A DNA stretch of 8,949 bases from Paenibacillaceae bacterium (GTDB lineage: Bacteria; Bacillota; Bacilli; Paenibacillales; YIM-B00363), in NCBI GenBank assembly GCA_018969805.1, contig JAGWXQ010000047.1, positions 1 to 8,949 of the forward strand, read 5' to 3'. Every line of letters begins with the position of its first letter. Within the stretch, counting starts at the first letter, position 1. The position numbers and the translations under genes were made by a program. A model generated the notes under the pieces. The model had not been told where the DNA came from, did not search any database, and worked only from the letters and a program-made list of their open reading frames with translations. Below are positions 7,007-8,949 of this stretch, in pieces.

Positions 7007-7714
7007 TCAAAGCTGCGGTGGATGTGTATCGCAATTTTGCTCGTGTCGTGTGTTGCGGGACACGATGCGCATGCTTTTTCAAAAGCGACGTTGCGCGTGC
7101 GGTCGCGTGGAGCGGACGTCCGTGAATTGCAAGGACGGCTTTCATTTTTGGGATACTACAAGGGTAAGAAGGATGGCGTGTTTGGCTGGGGGACGTATGC
7201 GTCGGTACGAACGTTTCAGTGGAAATTTGGGATGCGCGTCGATGGGGTCGTCGGAGCGAAAACAAAACTAAAGCTGGTCAATGCCTCGAAGACGTGGAGA
7301 CCGAACTTGACTGCGCAGTCCGTTTCCGCACCGAAAAAAATATATAGCCATCATGGATTTTCATCCCGAGACATTACAATGATGGCAAACGCTGTGTACG
7401 GTGAAGCGCGGGGAGAGCCGTACGTGGGACAAGTCGCAATCGCCGCCGTCATTTTGAATCGGGTGCGGGACGATCAGTTTCCGAATACACCGACAGGGGT
7501 CATTTTTCAACCTGGTGCGTTTACTGCGGTATCCGATGGACAAATATGGCTGACACCGAATGAGACGGCAAAGCGTGCGGTGCGCGATGCGCTTAATGGA
7601 TGGGATCCATCGCACGGGTGTTTGTACTATTTCAATCCGGTGACGGCGACGTCCAAATGGATATGGACGAGGCCACAAGTCAAAAAGATTGGGAAACACA
7701 TTTTTTGTAAGTGA
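7004..7714 (+). CDS. sleB: Spore cortex-lytic enzyme SleB
   Basis: Lytic transglycosylase that cleaves muramic-delta-lactam-containing cortex peptidoglycan during germination; made in the forespore and exported. It has 236 residues, shorter than the roughly 305 of B. subtilis SleB because the linker is short. A signal peptide (KLR then a hydrophobic run 6-14) has a possible cleavage site after AHA (A24). A peptidoglycan-binding domain spans about 29-92 (RGADVRELQGRLSFLGYY, DGVFGWGT, FQWKFG, DGVVGAKT). The linker is 93-118. The SleB/CwlJ hydrolase domain is about 125-236 with VYGEARGEP (catalytic glutamate E134), AAVILNRV, LTPNETAKRAV, LYYFNP and the C-terminus TRPQVKKIGKHIFCK, nearly the same as B. 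subtilis SleB. It is preceded by a sigma-G promoter. The usual downstream partner ypeB is not here. LVSC at 13-16 also resembles a lipobox. Confidence 0.94.
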   Translation: MSKLRWMCIAILLVSCVAGHDAHAFSKATLRVRSRGADVRELQGRLSFLGYYKGKKDGVFGWGTYASVRTFQWKFGMRVDGVVGAKTKLKLVNASKTWRPNLTAQSVSAPKKIYSHHGFSSRDITMMANAVYGEARGEPYVGQVAIAAVILNRVRDDQFPNTPTGVIFQPGAFTAVSDGQIWLTPNETAKRAVRDALNGWDPSHGCLYYFNPVTATSKWIWTRPQVKKIGKHIFCK

Positions 7715-7751
7715 TCGATTGGTGCAGGTGCCGTTTCTTGTAGGTGATTTT

Positions 7752-8489
7752 ATGGAACCAAAGTGTGTGCTCGTCGTTGGCGCAAGCGGGGGCATCGGAC
7801 GTGCGATCGCGTTGCGGTTTGCTGCACCTCAAACGCGGCTTGCGTTGCATTGTGCAACGAACGAACGCGTGGTGCATGCGCTCGCCGCACAGTGCCGATT
7901 GGGTGGAGCGGACGTGTCCGTCCATTGCGCTGCGATGGACGATGCACAGCATATTGTCGCGATGCGCGATGCTCTGGATGCGCGATGTTGGCATCCGGAC
8001 GTGCTCGTATATGCGGCGGGTGTCGGTTGCGTGGCACAAGTGCAAGATGTGACGGAGGCGATGTGGGAGCGTACGTTTTCCATAAACGTGCGCGGATTTT
8101 TTCAATGCATTCAAGCGTTTGTCCCGAATATGTTGGCGAAAAGGCGCGGGCGCATCATCGTTGTTTCCTCAATATGGGGTGAACGCGGGGCGTCGTGCGA
8201 AAGTGTGTATGCGGCATCAAAAGGGGCGTTGCACGCGTTGGTGCGCTCGGTTGCGCTTGAGTGTGCGCCGTCCGGGGTGACGGTCAACGCCGTCGCACCT
8301 GGAGCGATCGATGTGGGGATGATGCATGCATACGGGGACGAGACGACGGCACTCGTTTCGGAGGCGATCCCTTGCGGGCGGTTGGGCCGTGCGGAAGAAG
8401 TCGCGGACGTTGTCCATTTTGTGGCACGACCGGAAAGTGGATACATTACGGGGCAAGTGCTCTCGATCAATGGCGGATGGGGCGTATAG
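7752..8489 (+). CDS. ymfI: Short-chain dehydrogenase/reductase, YmfI/FabG-like
   Basis: NAD(P)(H)-dependent oxidoreductase of the classical SDR family with 245 residues, the normal size. The cofactor loop GASGGIG is at residues 10-16, the structural YAAG at 87-90, N112 in INVRG, and the catalytic S140, Y153 and K157 in the YAASK motif, with the standard 13-residue Ser-Tyr spacing. The C-terminus has PGAIDVGM and SGYITGQVLSINGGWGV, as in FabG-type reductases. The substrate cannot be read from the sequence; family and locus match B. subtilis YmfI, which has no secure function I can name. ATG 7752 is chosen because AGGTGA at 7742-7747 precedes it by four bases; the frame is open upstream to 7689 but overlaps the end of sleB. 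It may be transcribed from the sleB promoter, as no promoter is obvious in the 37-base gap. Confidence 0.88.
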   Translation: MEPKCVLVVGASGGIGRAIALRFAAPQTRLALHCATNERVVHALAAQCRLGGADVSVHCAAMDDAQHIVAMRDALDARCWHPDVLVYAAGVGCVAQVQDVTEAMWERTFSINVRGFFQCIQAFVPNMLAKRRGRIIVVSSIWGERGASCESVYAASKGALHALVRSVALECAPSGVTVNAVAPGAIDVGMMHAYGDETTALVSEAIPCGRLGRAEEVADVVHFVARPESGYITGQVLSINGGWGV

Positions 8490-8513
8490 TATGTGGAGTG
8501 TGTGCACATACTG
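8484..8513 (+). promoter_or_regulatory. Possible sigma-G-type promoter of the DUF3243 gene
   Basis: GTATA at 8484-8488 fits the GYATR -35 element, and CATACTG at 8507-8513 matches six of seven bases of the -10 CATACTA, with 18 bases between. The layout is the same as the sleB promoter, including overlap of the preceding stop codon. The weaker -10 and the overlapping inverted repeat reduce certainty. Confidence 0.45.
8488..8512. repeat. Perfect 8-bp inverted repeat downstream of the SDR gene
   Basis: AGTATGTG (8488-8495) and CACATACT (8505-8512) are exact reverse complements separated by nine bases (GAGTGTGTG). No T-run follows, so it is not a classic terminator. It could be an RNA hairpin or an operator covering the promoter-like element, or it could arise by chance because GTATG and CATAC are complementary parts of that element. 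Confidence 0.5.
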
Positions 8514-8555
8514 ATCGTGCTGTGCGTATGCGTATAGGAGAGGGGCGAGCGACGA

Positions 8556-8798
8556 ATGGGTGTGATGTCTCCGTTTGCGCAGTGGACGCATTTCTTGGGT
8601 GAACAAGTGCACATTGCGCGTGCTGCTGGAATGAACGACGCGACGATGACGCAGCTGGCGACAGCGATCGGGGAGTTTTTGGCACAACGCGTCGATCCCC
8701 AAAACAAAGAGCAGCAATTGCTCAAACAGTTGTGGGATGTTGCGGATGCCGAGGAGAAAAAAATGTTGGCACGCATCATGATGAAGCTCGTCGATTAA
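8556..8798 (+). CDS. ymfJ: Small DUF3243 protein, YmfJ-like
   Basis: An 80-residue, predominantly helical and charged protein without signal peptide or membrane segment. It resembles B. subtilis YmfJ (about 85 residues) along its whole length: WTHFLGEQV, AIGEFLAQRVDP, the LLKQLWDVADAEE segment and a final MMKLVD. The molecular function of DUF3243 is not known to me. AGGAGAGGGG at 8537-8546 (approximately) precedes the ATG at 8556; the nearest part, GAGGGG at 8540-8545, is ten bases away. An in-frame ATG at 8565 would be too far from this site. The gene lies 66 bases after the SDR gene and may have its own forespore-type promoter. It ends 19 bases before a strong hairpin terminator, so it is the last gene of the transcription unit. 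Confidence 0.9.
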   Translation: MGVMSPFAQWTHFLGEQVHIARAAGMNDATMTQLATAIGEFLAQRVDPQNKEQQLLKQLWDVADAEEKKMLARIMMKLVD

Positions 8799-8817
8799 TC
8801 CGGTACGCCGGTGTGGA

Positions 8818-8841
8818 ACCCCCTCTGAACACAGAGGGGGT
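8818..8841 (+). terminator. GC-rich hairpin terminator after the DUF3243 gene
   Basis: A perfect 10-bp stem ACCCCCTCTG / CAGAGGGGGT encloses a four-base loop (AACA). The bases that follow (GTTCAATTATA) are AT-rich but contain no real T-run, so the terminator may be imperfect or may act partly as a 3' end stabiliser. Its position directly after the last gene supports the call. Confidence 0.7.
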
Positions 8842-8848
8842 GTTCAAT

Positions 8849-8877
8849 TATACAAAGTGGCGACAATCATGTATACT
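8849..8877 (+). promoter_or_regulatory. Possible vegetative (sigma-A-like) promoter for the next unit
   Basis: TATACT at 8872-8877 differs from the -10 consensus TATAAT at one base. Exactly 17 bases upstream, TATACA (8849-8854) matches four of six bases of TTGACA. The surroundings are AT-rich and follow a terminator, as expected for a new transcription unit. Transcription would start near 8884. Confidence 0.4.
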
Positions 8878-8883
8878 AATAGG

Positions 8884-8949
8884 AATCCTTTATTGAAAAC
8901 ATATATCCAGTGGGCTGGATGCGCCGAGGAAGCTAAAGGCGGTTTTGCG
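8884..8949 (+). other. Start of a structured leader or small RNA, cut by the window edge
   Basis: No gene is visible in the last 150 bases apart from the terminator and promoter-like element. Downstream of the predicted start, ATCCAG/CTGGAT (8905-8910 and 8915-8920) forms a perfect 6-bp hairpin with loop TGGG. CGCC/GGCG (8922-8925 and 8938-8941) can form a second helix around GAGGAAGCTAAA. I do not recognise a known riboswitch class, and the element is incomplete. Confidence 0.25.

Noticed and set aside
1..8949. Frequent short repeats such as TCGTCGTCG and GTGTGTG along the window
   Set aside because: They fall in coding frames as common Val/Ile/Val or similar codons, show no regular spacing and do not form a CRISPR array or tandem repeat.
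8884..8949. Right-edge sequence as a known riboswitch (lysine, SAM, TPP, T-box, M-box and c-di-GMP were considered)
   Set aside because: None of the conserved core motifs of these classes that I know is present in the visible bases, so no class is assigned.

Overview
The window is a compact, single-strand (+) stretch of chromosome from an endospore-forming member of the Bacilli. Every gene is read left to right. The gene content and order closely follow the spoVFA-spoVFB-asd-dapA-rnjB-spoIIIE-ymfI-ymfJ region of Bacillus. The moderately high GC content (by eye in the low-to-mid 50s percent), together with the rearrangements relative to Bacillus, makes an Alicyclobacillaceae-like or similar Bacillales lineage more likely than Bacillus itself. 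That placement is an inference, not something read directly from the sequence.

Region 1 (about 1-3100) holds the C-terminal part of dpaA, then dpaB, asd and dapA, packed with 1-4 base overlaps or very short gaps. Asd makes aspartate semialdehyde, DapA condenses it with pyruvate, and DpaA/DpaB convert the product to dipicolinate, the Ca2+-chelated small molecule of the spore core. The same intermediates feed diaminopimelate and lysine, hence peptidoglycan. The aspartokinase gene dapG, which lies between asd and dapA in B. subtilis, is absent here.

Region 2 (3100-6933) holds a complete RNase J-family ribonuclease and, one base later, an FtsK/SpoIIIE DNA translocase. tepA, which lies between them in B. 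subtilis, is absent. The RNase J sits at the rnjB position but keeps an intact HxHxDH metal site.

Region 3 (6934-8489) holds a spore cortex-lytic enzyme gene, sleB, preceded by a very good match to a forespore sigma-G promoter, followed by a short-chain dehydrogenase of the YmfI type. ypeB, the usual partner of sleB, does not follow it, and the M16 peptidase genes that precede ymfI in B. subtilis are missing.

Region 4 (8490-8949) holds a small DUF3243 (YmfJ-like) gene with a second sigma-G-like promoter overlapping an inverted repeat, then a strong hairpin terminator. A new promoter-like sequence follows, and the start of a structured leader or small RNA runs off the window. No stretch over 300 bases lacks a gene. 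I found no tRNA, rRNA, CRISPR array, insertion sequence or phage gene. No wholly unknown system is evident. The interest lies in how sporulation and germination genes have been placed and given promoters in this otherwise conserved locus.
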